A DNA stretch of 64,000 bases from Hygrophila difformis (GCA_030278955.1 JAOANR010000014.1:19532068-19596067); one strand, 5' to 3'. Positions 45,401 to 56,954 are shown, counted from the stretch's first letter. Notes: generated by a model from the letters alone, not told the origin. Translations and numbers: made by a program.

Positions 45401-46063
45401 GAAGAAATGGAAAGGAAAGCCAGGTATAAGCCGTCCCATAATAAAATATGAATGCCCTGTTCTGTTCAATAATAGGTCTCAAATTTCAGTTTTATAGTTT
45501 AGTTACAGTGGATTTTAAACAATTGTTGAATTTTGACAGGTTTCACGAGCCTACAAAAGATCACGATCGGGTTAGTCCTGTCCACAATCGGGATGGCAGC
45601 TGCAGCATTGGTTGAAGCCAAGAGACTATCGGTTGCCAAAACCACCAACAGGGCATCCTACGATGTTCCAATAAGCGTGTTCCTTTTGATCCCGCAGTTT
45701 TTCCTAGTGGGCGCGGGCGAGGCCTTCATCTACACGGGGCAGCTGGATTTTTTCATTACCGGATCGCCCAAAGGGATGAAGACAATGAGCACCGGCCTCT
45801 TCCTGACAACCCTCTCCCTCGGTTTCTTCGTCAGCAGTTTCCTCGTCTCTGTGGTGAAAAAGGTCACCTCAAGCAGCCGCGGCCAAGGCTGGCTGGCGGA
45901 CAACATCAACTACGGCCGACTTGACCTGTTCTACTGGCTGCTGGCCGCGCTGGGGTTCGTTAACCTCGCCGTGTACCTCATCTGCGCGGCGTGGTACAAG
46001 CCCCAGAAGGCGAAGCCCGCCGTGCAGATGAAGACCGTGAACGGCACCGAGGACAAGTGTTGA
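42459..46063 (+). CDS. NPF6.3-like: NPF6.3/CHL1-like transporter, copy 2 (Tyr at the nitrate-site position)
   Basis: Proton-coupled NRT1/PTR-family transporter. Exons: 42459-42461 (ATG only), 42563-42668, 43343-43560, 44295-44839, 45080-45423, 45540-46063; 579 aa. E-x-x-E-R is E39, E42, R43; G-R-Y-K-T99 matches CHL1 Thr101; I-Y-T-G-Q and S-P-K-G-M-K are present near the C-terminus. The residue matching CHL1 His356 is Tyr347 (TAT, 45246-45248). All intron positions and phases equal those of copy 1. An alternative start is the in-frame ATG at 42575 in exon 2, five codons later, if the first intron is entirely in the leader. In maize the His/Tyr difference at this site separates nitrate- from chloride-preferring NPF6 proteins (published family knowledge), so this copy may favour chloride or low-affinity nitrate. 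Confidence 0.9.
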
Positions 46064-46690
46064 AGGGTGTCCATGTCCATGGCGGCCAGTTCTTATAGAT
46101 GCATGTCGTTGAAACGTATTTCATTGTGTGCCTAAAAAATAAGGGCTCAATGTTTGCAGTTTAATTCATATTTTGCATTGTACTGTTTATAGTTATATGA
46201 AATGAAAAGTGTGCTTAGAAATAGAGTGTGCAAATGGTTCCAACTTCTTAAGATAATATGGTTAATGCTTAGTTTGATCATTATTGTAGGTCACTGTCAA
46301 TTTAGGCAAATACTATGAAGAAATTGATCTAAAAAAACTCGGGATTTCTGTTGTTTTTTTTGAATTTTTGGATAAGCGAAAAAAAAAAAAAAAAACTCGG
46401 GATTGAAAGAAACAAGCATTACTAGCAAAAATAAAAAAAAATTAAAATTCCGCAAAAGACAGTACTAATTTTAGGCGATGATATTCGTTGTTTTACTGCG
46501 AATTTATTGTAGTGTTTGTTGCTGAAATGAATAATTTCATCACAAGACATCGATCATATGATATGGAGATATATTAGTTGAGTATTTGTGCAAAAGTTGG
46601 CACTAGTTTGGAGCAGCAGCAGAGTCTGATACGGCACTTTTGGAGTCACACAAATTGAAAATTATATGATCATCATCATCAATCATCATG
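46064..46690 (+). other. 3' region of NPF copy 2
   Basis: Probable 3' UTR followed by AT-rich DNA with two poly(A) runs near 46380. No other feature recognised. Confidence 0.4.
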
Positions 46691-46804
<114 letters not shown>

Positions 46805-47065
46805 ATGTATTATTATTGTCTTAATAACGTGTGCATGGAATTTGGAGGCAAATTACAGTCACATATTCACATCAATATGTACCATCCATCCAACTCGCTA
46901 GAGAGTAGAGACACTACTTTTTTGCAAGGAAATAAAATGCTAAATGCACAAGCTACCTAGATTGCGGGATAGAGTTTGCTTGCTCTTATAATTAATTAAT
47001 TAATTAATAGCCCATGTAATTAATAGTATTGTTTACTAGGAGACAAAATACATGAAATGAAACCA

Positions 47066-47234
47066 AATGGAGTTGGCCTGAGTGGTTTAGGGCTCTGGCA
47101 GTTTAAGCAAATATTTCGGGTTCGAGCCTTTGTGTATACAGAATTCTGCTTTGGGAGATGCAACCATTCAATTCCCACTCGATCATCGAGGGATTAGTTT
47201 CAGGTCCAATGTGACATGAGGATATCCTGGTATT
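47066..47234 (+). repeat. tRNA-derived SINE, second family
   Basis: A box TGGCCTGAGTGGTTTAGGG and B box GGGTTCGAGCC about 40 bp apart, then a body ending TGACATGAGGATATCC. Related to the copy at 52546-52690 and different in its 3' part from the SINEs at 2793 and 41650. Confidence 0.7.
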
Positions 47235-47943
47235 CACCTAAAAAAGATATACATGAAATGAAAAAGAGAGGCAACTCAATCAATTTCCATCACATACTGG
47301 CACTCGCAGTCACAGCACGGTTTCAGTTGGAAAAAGACATCCACTCCTATATATGGGATATATATGAGCTGATCACCTCAAACAATTTCAAATCGATCTC
47401 CATCTCCACAATATTACTTTTGAGGCATGCAATGAAATATCCATAAAAAAGAAATTCAAAAAAAAAATTTGAAATTAAAGCTTTCAAGCATAAAGAGTAT
47501 ACAAAAAGTAAATCTTCTGGCTAGTATTAAAATTTATAATTAGGAGATCAAATTAGAATGTGTTCACATCACTTGTGAAGCTAAAACTAACGAAAGACAA
47601 TTGGTTCTGTAGATTGTAGTCAGTGGTGGACCTAATAATAAGGCTATCATGCCCGGCCAACAAAATTTTTATTTTTATCAGCTCAAATTCGTTTATTTTT
47701 ATCTGTAGAAGTGTCTTAATTAGTCGTGTATTTGTCGACCTAAGTATAATTATTTTGTCGGACCCAAACACAACCAAAGGCCAAAGCCATTCTTTTTCAA
47801 CTAGAACAGATCGCATTATAACTTTATTTGCATGGGATACAAATTGTTTTATACTACTTGGCAAAACCAAAGCAACATAAGAAAGGCGAATTTAAATTAC
47901 TTTTTGGAGCAAACTTAAATTATTAATGAAAATATGAAAAAAA
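47235..47943. other. Intergenic DNA, nothing recognised
   Basis: AT-rich; short frames near 47553-47880 lack any recognisable domain. The last eight bases (GAAAAAAA) are the probable left duplication of the hAT-like element. Confidence 0.5.
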
Positions 47944-48389
47944 CAGGGCCGTCTCGAACATTTTAGAGGCCCCGAGCGAAAATAAAGAAAAGGGGCCCCT
48001 ATAAAATAATAATATGAAATTTTGTCAAAAAGCACATTATTTAATTTTTTTATTTTTTTTACTAGAAAACCAAATGAATTATCAAGAAATAGTTTAAAAA
48101 TTAAACTAATTTTTATCAAAAGAATATAAATTATAGTATATAACAAAATTAATTAACATGAAAAGCACAACATCAAATGATAATGATAAAAAAAACTATA
48201 GTAATTAATAATAAAATTCAATACATATATTATAAATATATAAATTTTGAAAATCAAAATAATAAAATGATGATAATAATACTAAAATACTAACTAGCTA
48301 ATATTAATAATAATATTGATAAATGAAATAAGACGTATATAAATAATCTATTTAAGTTTGCTCTCACTAAAAAAAAGGGGAAATAAATA

Positions 48390-48888
48390 AAAAAGGCCAT
48401 TACAAGGCGCCTATTCTGCTTTTAGGCTACTCTTAATTGAATTTCCAGAATTAGGCCATTACAAACACATGTTGAATGAAATTAAGCCATAAGGACCTAT
48501 TTGAGATTAATTAATAACCTAACAACTTTCCCTTTTTTCCTTTGAAACCCCAAAAGGTTTGACTTTATATACTTTTGTCCTATTCCAAAATTGTCTATAC
48601 AAATGAAACTCAAGGCGCATGAAAATTGGTATCAGAGCCTATGTTTTATTGAAGAACATATTAATTATATTATTTATAATATTTTATCTCTTAATGGTGA
48701 TGATTTAATTATTTAATGGATTCATTTAATTTGAAACCAACGAGTTATTTCTAAATTTTGGAAATAAAAAATAGAAATTTCCAGAGGAAATTCTTGAACT
48801 TTCTATAAGACAAGATTTTATTAAAAGTAATTTCTTTCATGAAAATGAGAGGAACTGACTGGAAAGAAATTGATCTGGATAAGTGTCT
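48390..48888 (+). pseudogene. Pararetroviral leader fragment with primer site and first codons of the small ORF
   Basis: Closely parallels the minus-strand leader at 2260-2695: GGCCATTACAA repeats, TTTGACTTTAT-TACTTTTGTCC, the primer site TGGTATCAGAGC at 48627-48638, the TTTTATTGAAGAACATATTA leader, and the start of the coiled-coil ORF (R-G-T-D-W-K-E-I-D). Similarity ends at about 48888. Confidence 0.75.
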
Positions 48889-48924
48889 TGCTTCCTCCAT
48901 GAGGAGCTAAGTGTCTGTCTTCTC

Positions 48925-49630
48925 ATTGCATTATTATATTCAGGAATCATCAGGGTGGAAGAAAACAATTTATAATCTACTTTATCTTGCAATAAGAGAA
49001 ATGAAAGGGAGGATGATGCATGAATGTAAAATAAAAATTACTCCAGTCTAGGTCTAGCTGATGGTAATTATTTATTTAATTTATTAGTGGAGGAGGGGGA
49101 AGAAGAAGCAGAAGATGAGGAGGAAGAATTGGATGAGTTGCAAATGCGCTGAAGGAATTGATTGTGAAGGAATTGGTTCTGTTGGCATCTCAACTTGTGG
49201 AGAAGAGTGTCGAGCTCTAATTCATAAATTCTGAGTTGCATCCATTCATCATACCCTAATAATAATTTATTACTACATTCCGCGGCTCCTCCTTCATACA
49301 GATTCCTTCCCATCTCCATTACTTTCTCATCAATGTTGTGGTCGAAACTTATTGCCGCAGCCAACAACACATCATCGTACTTCTCCAACTCACCAACCAC
49401 CTTTGCATTGCTGTTTCTGCTTCTGCTTCTCTCTTTTCCCTTCGTCGCCTCCGAGTGCATCTTCTTTATTTTCTTTGATATTTTATCTATATTTTCAAAG
49501 AGTTGTCGCTGCTGTCGCTCTTGCTCATCATTGTCACCCATATTTAAATTCTCATTCAAACACCAAAAACAGCAGAATGAAAGAGAGAGAAAAAAATAAT
49601 AATAATAATAATAAATAAAAAAATCTCTGT
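48925..49630 (+). mobile_element. Inserted block flanked by 18-bp direct repeat, with A-rich right end
   Basis: CTAAGTGTCTGTCTTCTC is found at 48907-48924 and 49631-49648. The block between ends at its right side in AAAAAAATAATAATAATAAT-AAATAAAAAAA. A long direct repeat plus an A-rich tail suggests an LINE-mobilised retroposed sequence on the plus strand; an origin by local duplication is the alternative. Confidence 0.5.
49068..49559 (-). CDS. Hypothetical 163-aa frame inside the hAT-like element
   Basis: Not recognised. The frame lies on the minus strand, downstream of the inverted leader copy. Residues 1-60 are charged (Glu/Gln/Lys, S-R-S-R-S), about 60-140 look helical with Leu/Glu-rich stretches and contain several Cys, and the C-terminus is a Ser run. 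The composition fits a small helical protein, but the Ser run and T-rich leader may be low-complexity artefacts. It sits in the block that has a retroposon-like tail on the other strand, so it may simply be antisense to a retroposed sequence. Coding status is uncertain. Confidence 0.3.
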   Translation of the reverse strand: MNENLNMGDNDEQERQQRQLFENIDKISKKIKKMHSEATKGKERSRSRNSNAKVVGELEKYDDVLLAAAISFDHNIDEKVMEMGRNLYEGGAAECSNKLLLGYDEWMQLRIYELELDTLLHKLRCQQNQFLHNQFLQRICNSSNSSSSSSASSSPSSTNKLNK

Positions 49631-49649
49631 CTAAGTGTCTGTCTTCTCC

Positions 49650-50165
49650 ATTAGGAGAAATTATGTTTGAATAATATTTTTAACATTTCTTCAATAAAAT
49701 CCAGGCTTCAAAATATTCCAAATATTCCGATATATAGTTAAAACCCTTTACCCCAAACCTTGTTACATCATAAGGTAGGAAACGAAATAGGATTGTGCTG
49801 TTTGCTGCTGAAGGAGACAAGAATCGGAGAACCATCGGTTGCGGCTGCGTGGTTGGAGGAAGTCCGTAAAATCCTGGAGCTTGAGAAACCCGACAGCAAG
49901 GCGGTGAAACCCACGGAATGGAGTTTAGTCTTAATTTTATTATCGGAAGCATGATGGGCGGTTATTGGACTAAAGGAGATGAAGAAACTAAAATATGGGG
50001 TCAAAATATAATAAACCAAAGTTGGTAGGGTGAATTGAAATTTGAAAAAGTTAAAATAAGTCTAAATGGCCTTAATTTGGTCAAATATGATTTCTAATGG
50101 CCTAAAATTGGAAATTGATTTTTGCATGGCCCAAAAGCGAAAGGGGTGTCTTGTAATGGCCTAAA
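49650..50165 (-). pseudogene. Second, inverted copy of the pararetroviral leader
   Basis: On the minus strand it has the spaced TAGGCCATTACAAG / GCTTTTGGGCCAT / TTTTAGGCCATTAG motifs (50070-50165) and, at the other end, GCCTGGATTTTATTGAAGAA and CTAATGGAGAAGAC (49650-49705). The primer site itself is lost (TTTTGAAGCCTGG instead). About 300 bp of GC-richer sequence in the middle (49750-49960) has no counterpart in the other leader copies. Confidence 0.6.
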
Positions 50166-50230
50166 ATGTTTATTACCTCAAAAAAAAAAACAAATAATCT
50201 ATGTAAGTTGCATAACATTAAATAAAAAAA

Positions 50231-50475
50231 TACTTCCTCCGTATTCAAAAAATTTTAACACTTTCCTTTTTAGGCTGTTTTGAAATAATGTTAACATTTT
50301 CTTTTTTGATAGTTTTTTTCCATTCACACTATTTTTTTCCCTCCCTTTCTCTCTCATTTCCTTTAATCTCCACCACTCATTTCTCCAAATTTTAAATCAC
50401 ATGCCACTACTCAATATTAAGATTTTTCTTTTTTTTTGGCTTTACATGTTAAGATTATTTGAATAAGGAAAGAGT
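50231..50475. mobile_element. Degraded Stowaway-like MITE
   Basis: Left end CTTCCTCCGTATTCAAA and right end TTTGAATAAGGAAAGAG are imperfect inverted repeats next to TA. It lies inside the hAT-like element. Confidence 0.5.
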
Positions 50476-50688
50476 ATGAAATATTGAAAAAATAATTAAA
50501 AGAACATGTAAATGTTTTTTTTAAAAAAAAAACCCTTAAAAGGGGGCCCCTCAAAATGGGGGCCCTGTGCGAGCGCTCCGTTCGCTCATGCCGAAAGACG
50601 GCTCTGGAAAAAATAATACCTAGCTACACCATGTAAAAATATATATATATATATATATATAGTTTTTCGATTGGTGGGCATTAATCAT

Positions 50689-52194
50689 GGAATAATTGCC
50701 CAGTTCGTCCTTTTTCTTTTCATTTTTGTCAAATTCATCCTTTCTGAATTTTTGACCCTTTTTAATCCGCTTCGTTTGCTAATCCGGAGTGATATAGTCC
50801 TAAATTCACTAATAAAAGTTAATGAGCTGATGTGGCAAGACATAATCTCAATGTTGTCCACCGTGGTAAGGGAAGTAAAAAAAATCCATTTCATCAGCTT
50901 ATTCTGAATTCTTTGGATAAGTTATACACCAATAGGGGTAAGTTTTATCCCACTTTCTCCTTGAACACAAAAATCAAAGCGAAATATTGCCATAATACGA
51001 AGAAACTCCCGACGGCAGCTAGGAGGAGGATGAACTCCAATGAAGGTTCGACTCGATCCACAGCAAGAATGGGATACCCATACTTCAATGAAACAAGCTC
51101 AATCCCCAACAAAGCTGCATTGATTCCATTGTTGTTCGATTTGGCTTACAGTTAATTTTTCAAATTCATTTCTAGAGATCCAAGCCCAACAGAAAATTTA
51201 AAAAACCAATCAAGAGTTTTGCACAAAAAATAAAGTATTATTATCAGTCAATAATCTCCCACCGATATGAAGTATATTTCTGTTAACAAAAGAGGCAAGA
51301 AATATGGCTCTCCACCTGATAATTAATAACTAATAACAAATCCAATAATATAATTTAGAATCAATACCAAGTTTTCTTAATCAAAGCACTCTATCTAAGA
51401 ATCTGAAGTTGTTCAAGAAATATGCAAGAAATACTTCTTGAAGTTGGTGTGGTAGTACTCCGACGCCGATTCTTCTCCGACCTAAATCATTGCTCAAAAG
51501 CTTCGATATATCATCCACCACCACCTAAATTGGTGATACATCTTGAACTTCAATTTGGGGAAGTGGGCCGCAGTAGGGTTTGCGAATTGGGAATCGAAAT
51601 CGACCCGAGTGTTAGGAGAATGGAAAAAAAATAATGGAGTGGTCGTAACAGCGTACGAAACAGGAATTGCCATCAAAGATGATTTTGGGGATTGCGAGGG
51701 AGTCGGTGAGAAGGGGGTTTGTGGTGGAAGGTATCGGCGATGATGCAGTCGAGGGCGTCGGTAGAGGAGGAGATGGCAGAGGGGGAAGGTGTCGGTGAGG
51801 GGCGGGGCGGAGTGCACATATCAGCGTGGGTAAGGGGGCGTCGGTGTCCGGGGGAAGGAGGCTGGATTGGTGGTCTTTGTTGGATGGAGGAGACGATGGG
51901 GGAGGAAGAGTGAGGGTACGCACCCACTTCAAATCCATAATGCAGGTCGGGTCTGTGGACCGAAATGATATGGCATGTAACTGTATTTGGTGGACTTTGA
52001 CCTTACACACGGTGTCCAACAGAGCTCATTATGAAGATTATCAAATGACACGCAAGCTAGTTCAAAGCCATTAGGGAAATTAGGACTAAATTGGCCGGGA
52101 TTAGAAAATGGAACAGATTAATAGGGGCTAAAAATTGGAAGGGGACGAATCGGGTTAAAAAGACAACAAAAAGGACCTATTTAGCAATTATTCC
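50689..52194 (-). mobile_element. Mutator-type element, copy B (1506 bp), inverted relative to copy A
   Basis: Same length as 37457-38962 and, in every stretch compared, its exact reverse complement, including all frames in both strands. Copies A and B flank NPF copy 2 and the hAT-like element as an inverted pair 11.7 kb apart. No transposase. Confidence 0.75.
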
Positions 52195-52545
52195 CTGCAT
52201 ATGTTAAGTTACTAAATTATGTACATACCAAAGTTAGGTCTCAAGCTGGTTGTACTAGCCATTGCTTATTATATACTATATTCTTATAACTTGAAGAAAC
52301 GAATATGTCGCTGAATGTTTTTGCTTGTCAAATGGACATGACCCATTGCCTTAGGCCATCTCCAGTAATAAATTCTATTTCTCAGTCAACTCTATTCTAT
52401 TTCCCAGTCCAGTTTACAGTTTTTCACTTTTTATCTTCAACAATCAACTCTAAATTTTCCTCTATTTATAAATATTCCCTTTTAATTCCTTTTATTATTC
52501 ACTTAAATTTCATCTATCAAATTAATATATTATATTTATTTACCA

Positions 52546-52690
52546 AACACAGTTAGCCTAAGTGTTATGTGGCTCGAGCAATTTAAACAAGTTTCGGATT
52601 CGGACTTTTGTGTATGCTGCTTATAATTAAGGGAGAGAAACCCAATCAATGTCCACCAAACCCCTGTGGCCTGGGATACCCGGATATGCC
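52546..52690 (+). repeat. tRNA-derived SINE, second family
   Basis: TTAGCCTAAGTG (A box) and GGATTCGGAC (B box), with a body ending GGATACCCGGATATGCC, parallel to the copy at 47066-47234. It interrupts the MITE-like element. Confidence 0.6.
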
Positions 52691-52943
52691 AAAAATATAT
52701 TGTGTTTATTTAAATATAAATTATATTTAAATTTTTTAATTAAAATTTTATTAATATATAGTATTTATTTCTTTTTTATTATTTTTAGATATTTTAAATA
52801 ATTTCACATAAAACATATAAATGAAAGTGAGCATTTAAATTAAAAACCATCCAAATAGTTAAAAAAAAAAGAAAAAAAAAAGAAAAAAGAAAACAAAACC
52901 ACAAAAAAAACAGAAAAGAAGAAGTAGCGGTGCGGTACAGTGA

Positions 52944-53039
52944 CACGCTACAAATAAAGGGGCATTGTTCACTTCCTCCAAAATACCAACGCACGCTACA
53001 AATAAAGGGGCATTGTTCACTTCCTCCAAAATAGCAACG
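52944..53039 (+). repeat. Tandem duplication, 2 x 48 bp
   Basis: CACGCTACAAATAAAGGGGC... starts at 52944 and again at 52992, the two units differing by one or two bases. Confidence 0.9.
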
Positions 53040-53130
53040 CGTTTACAGTTTACAGATCATTGTTGGAGATGTGTCCAACTGTAAACTAAAGTTTGACACT
53101 ATTCTCCAGTCATTGCTGGAGTTGCTCTTA

Positions 53131-53795
53131 GTCTTTTTTCTCCGTTGCATTTCTTTTTTCTCTGGTATCAGCATTCATGCATTTTTTTTATATATATAAC
53201 AACGATAAAGAAATAGCATGACGGCTATTACAGTGATCAAAAAGAGAAGGGATTAGGCAGGTGGAAATTAAACAAAATCGATTAAAAGATAGAATATTAT
53301 TAACAAAATAGTTAAATCCCAATCGCCCAACATTTATGGTTTTCTTGAACCGTTGTTCTTGAAAATTGTAAAAATTAAAAAAAAAAAATATATAACAACT
53401 AACAAAAATAAAAAATAAAAATAAAAAATAAAGTAAATTATGTTGTGGCATATATTCCCAAAATGAAAGCTCTTGACATTTATAGATGCAGTCCCATCAC
53501 CACATGGATGTTGCCAACTCAGATGTGTTGACTGTATAGATTCTTGAACTATTTTTTTATAGTATTTATAAAAAAAATGAAAATATATAAAAAAAATAAA
53601 TAAATTATTAAAAAACTCTATCTTGAAGATAATATATAATGGGGTTATTTTTCAAACACCAACACAAAATCAGAGCATATAATTAACATAAAAACAAAAA
53701 ACACATGCGTTTTATTATGTCGCAAAAAAGAATTCATACAATTAATAAATAATTATTATTAAAATAATTATTATTTATTAATTGGGGAAGCAGCC
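53131..53795. other. AT-rich intergenic DNA, nothing recognised
   Basis: Several poly(A/T) runs; no gene or repeat boundary supported. Confidence 0.5.
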
Positions 53796-54351
53796 GAGGA
53801 AGTGAAGTGGCAAGTTTGTTGGTGGTGGAAAGCAATGTCAACTGGGGAAGATTCTCATGTGGAGGGGCTGGCGTTAAGCTTCCCTGAAGGCTTCTCAAGA
53901 AATGGGGGCGGTCGGGCCAGAGTGCCCAGAAGAAACCTGGTATGGGAACGCCCGGAGGTGGGCTGGTGGAAAGTGAACTCGGACGGGTCGTCGCTGGGTA
54001 ATCCGGGGGTGGCCGGAATTGATGGTGTAATTCGTAATGATAAGGGGGCGTCCGAGTGCAGCATATTCTTCGGGAGAGAAACTGCTTGGCTGATAGATTG
54101 GCGAAGTTGGGAGCCGCAGGGGAAGGTAAAAGAGAGGAATGGTATTGAGTAGATGAGTGCGATTTATGGCTGTGGGAAAGGGTTAGCAGGTCTTTGGGAT
54201 GGGGCTGGTATTATTTACTTGCATATTAGATGTATTGTGTTTGGGGATGAAATGGGAGTTACTGTAATGCCAGAAGATTGGGGCAGCATGTGGTTGTATT
54301 GGCTAAGTTCTTCGAGAATCAATGAAATCACTTTATCTCTCAAAAAAAAAA
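53796..54351 (+). mobile_element. LINE 3' fragment with poly(A)
   Basis: Carries the start of a LINE-type RNase H domain (frame 53802-54152: G-W-W-K-V-N-S-D-G-S, then G-V-I-R-N) that breaks off after about 40 residues of the domain. A 3' UTR and a 13-base poly(A) at about 54340-54352 follow. The domain is internally deleted, as the later catalytic motifs are missing. The AT-rich flanks do not allow a certain target-site duplication. Confidence 0.65.
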
Positions 54352-54359
54352 AAATTATT

Positions 54360-55190
54360 AAATAAATTTATTTATATAAGAAAGATGCGTTCATATCACT
54401 TAATAAGAAAGGTCACTGATCTAGTAGGAAGATATATACAATAATATGCAAGATATTTAATTTGGGGTGTAAAGGACCATAAAGGATCAGTTTTTTGGTA
54501 GGACTTTAATATCTCTTCAGGGTTTCTACCTAGTGCCTACCTTCAATTTGGTCTATCGATATTTGCTGACACATAGGTGTCAATGTTTACCAAAAAAATT
54601 TAGTCTATTTATATTAATTTAATACGCCTACTACCGATTTTGTTTGGGTGTTGAATCAGCACCTGCTGAAAGTACAGAATGAGTGTTTTATTGTGTGTGA
54701 TTAGTGTTAATGAGATGTGCTGAGTATTTAATGGTGTCTGGGCTGTCTAAAAACTTATTGAATAAGTGATAAGAGTTCTACCTCTTATTTTATCAAACAT
54801 GACATAAATACAACAGTTTTCACCAATGTATACATATGGAGTGGCTGTAAAAGTTTATGAAGTCAAATCAAGTTCTCGTGGACAGGAGTTTTAGATTGCA
54901 TGGTCACACACAGATACAAAATAATTATTTGATTCACTAGTTATTTTCCGAAATAAATATTGAATGCTTGTTGGTCGCAAACTTGGTATCAAGCTTGCAA
55001 TAATTTGGCATTTATGGTTGGTTCGGATAAATTGTAGCCATGAAGAATGTAGGTATGGGAGGATGAGACTTATTTGGAAACTGTTATGCAATATGAGAGA
55101 CGTCAAAAGCATATTTTTCTGGTCAACGTTGCCTCTTAATCTATATATATTATTAATACCATTAAACCAAGTCAATATTTAACGTGGTGT
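54360..55190. other. Intergenic DNA, nothing recognised
   Basis: No gene, repeat or RNA gene supported. Confidence 0.5.
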
Positions 55191-55194
55191 CTCC

Positions 55195-55990
55195 ATTGTA
55201 AATTTCCAATTTTTATAGATTTTTGCATTTTTTTTATTAAATTTAGATTTTTGCATTTGTTATGTATTTACTATTTATTTATGTTAAAATATATATTAAT
55301 TTGGATATGGAAATCCTAACTTTCATTTTTTAAAAGATATGAAATTATCAATTTATATGGAATTCCCACAATTTCCAATTATAAAAGTTTTGAAATTTAA
55401 AATTTTGTATATTTGCATGTAATTATATTAGATTTTGGTTTTTATTTATTTATTTTAGATTTTTTCATTTTTATTAAAACAATTTTTATTTTTACCCAAT
55501 TTTCAGTTTTTAAAAGATATAAATTTTTTAATTTTATGAAATTTCTACAATTATTAGCTTTTAAAAGATTTCAAATTTCAAATTTTGAATTAATTTTTTT
55601 ATTTATTTTAGATTTTTGCATTATTTTATCCCACAATCTTTAATTTACCCCATTTTAGTTTTAAAAGGATATGATTTCTTTATATGGAATTCACACTATA
55701 TCAGTTTTTAAAAGATTTGAAATTTGAAACTTCCATTTTTTCATATACTCCCTCCGTCCCATTCCAAATGTCCTACTTACTATTTTTGGATGTCCCATTA
55801 CAAATGTCTTCTTTCTATAAATAGAAATAATTTTTCCCCTCCAACAACTATGTGGACCCCACCATATACTCACAAACCAACTCTACCTTAATTCTCGTGC
55901 CCAACAGTAACAAGACACTTGGAGTGAGACGGAGGGAGTATTATTTATTTATTTTAGACTTTTGCATTTTTTTTTATTCCCACATTGTTG
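55195..55990. repeat. Diverged AT-rich tandem repeat, about 130-190 bp units
   Basis: ATTTTAGATTTTTGCATT, CAGTTTTTAAAAGAT and TATGGAATTC-CACA phrases recur in the same order at about 55205, 55435, 55600 and, beyond the inserted MITE, 55950. Unit borders are indistinct. Confidence 0.6.
55748..55938. mobile_element. Stowaway MITE, 191 bp
   Basis: CTCCCTCCGTCCC at left and GAGACGGAGGGAG at right, TA on both sides (55746-55747, 55939-55940). It interrupts the AT-rich tandem repeat. Confidence 0.9.
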
Positions 55991-56165
55991 TTTATTTGTT
56001 GAGCCTATAAATACCACTCATTCTTATGCGTACAAGTTCCTATAATAAATTATATATATATATATATGTTAGTGATGAGGGTTGATTCTTTTTTCTTTAC
56101 GTTGTGGAACTGAGAAAATATTTATCGATAATTTATCTAGAAAATATTATATTTAGCCTTTCATG

Positions 56166-56887
56166 GAAGATGTGATATTGTGCTTCCGGTAGCATCCAGT
56201 GGAATATCACCCCTACTCCTTCCAAGAGGTAGAACTACTTCTAGATTTGTTATTCCACAATATTGTGACGAGAATTTTACCTGCAAAAAACTTATCCTAG
56301 AAAATTATTTAACCTCTATTCTCATTAAAACAAAGCTCATTATTTGGGATGAAAATTCTTGATTGGTAGAATGATTATGAGCCCGTCTGAATTAACCGAA
56401 TTCCCCATTCGATTTCGGAGGAAAACATTCCCACCCGCATTTTGTTTTACTATGAATCCTAAAAAATAGTCAATTTCAATATTTAAATAAGGTTGAACTC
56501 TATTTTCAATAATCAGTTTTCACCCATATGTCAGTGATATATTGCAATATCTCGTGTCACTGGAAAGAGAAGACTCCAAGTATTAATATGTAATTGAGAT
56601 GGATTAACTCAAAATACTACAATAAATATTGTTTACAATGAAAATTATATATGACAGAAATTTGCACAATGGTCATGGTAATTGGTAAAGATGATATTGA
56701 TCTTGGAGATGTGCAATTAGATATTACATTTCCATATGAAAAATTTATAAACTCTACAGGAGATCCTGTAGCGACAATTGATGAGGGTACTTATACAAAT
56801 ATAAACTGCACAACTTCATATCCAGACATTTTGAAAGATAGTGTTATACGAATCCCTACCAATGAGATTGTTTGGTACAATCAATGA
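56166..56887 (+). pseudogene. Helitron helicase (Pif1-like) remnant with segments out of order
   Basis: Three helicase pieces can be recognised. 56180-56362: V-A-S-S-G-I-S-P-L-L-L followed by G-R-T-T-S-R-F and, at its end, I-I-W-D-E, the Walker A-side and Walker B regions. About 56385-56600: R-R-K-T-F-P, then I-A-I-S-R-V-T near the C-terminus of Helitron helicases, with stops. 56651-56887: G-D-P-V-A-T-I-D followed by P-T-N-E-I-V, the middle region. In Helitrons the middle region precedes the C-terminal one, so the order is altered. No Rep domain or Helitron ends (TC...CTRR with hairpin) were identified. Confidence 0.65.
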
Positions 56888-56954
56888 TTATATCATGGAA
56901 CTTATGCCTGCAAATAAAAATGTATAATTCCTTCATTTTTTATCCTTGCTTCGG

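Larger units (their letters stand above)
47944..50606. mobile_element. hAT-like composite element enclosing pararetroviral leader copies
   Basis: Left end CAGGGCCGTCTCGAAC and right end AAAGACGGCTCTG are inverted repeats of the CAGGGCCG type common in hAT elements. Flanks GAAAAAAA (47936-47943) and GAAAAAAT (50607-50614) match at seven of eight bases. Subterminal GGCCCCGAGCG and GCGAGCGCTCC lie just inside, and GGGGCCCCT occurs near both ends. The 2663-bp body has no transposase; it holds two inverted copies of the leader seen at 2268-2695, a block flanked by an 18-bp direct repeat, and a Stowaway-like MITE. Confidence 0.65.
52351..53130. mobile_element. AT-rich MITE-like element with 48-bp tandem repeat and SINE insertion
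   Basis: Left end TTAGGCCATCTCCAGTAAT, right end ATTGCTGGAGTTGCTCTTA, imperfect inverted repeats. It shares TTTACAGT and CTCTATTT motifs with the element at 29650-30258. It contains a poly(A)-rich tract at 52860-52920. Confidence 0.55.
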
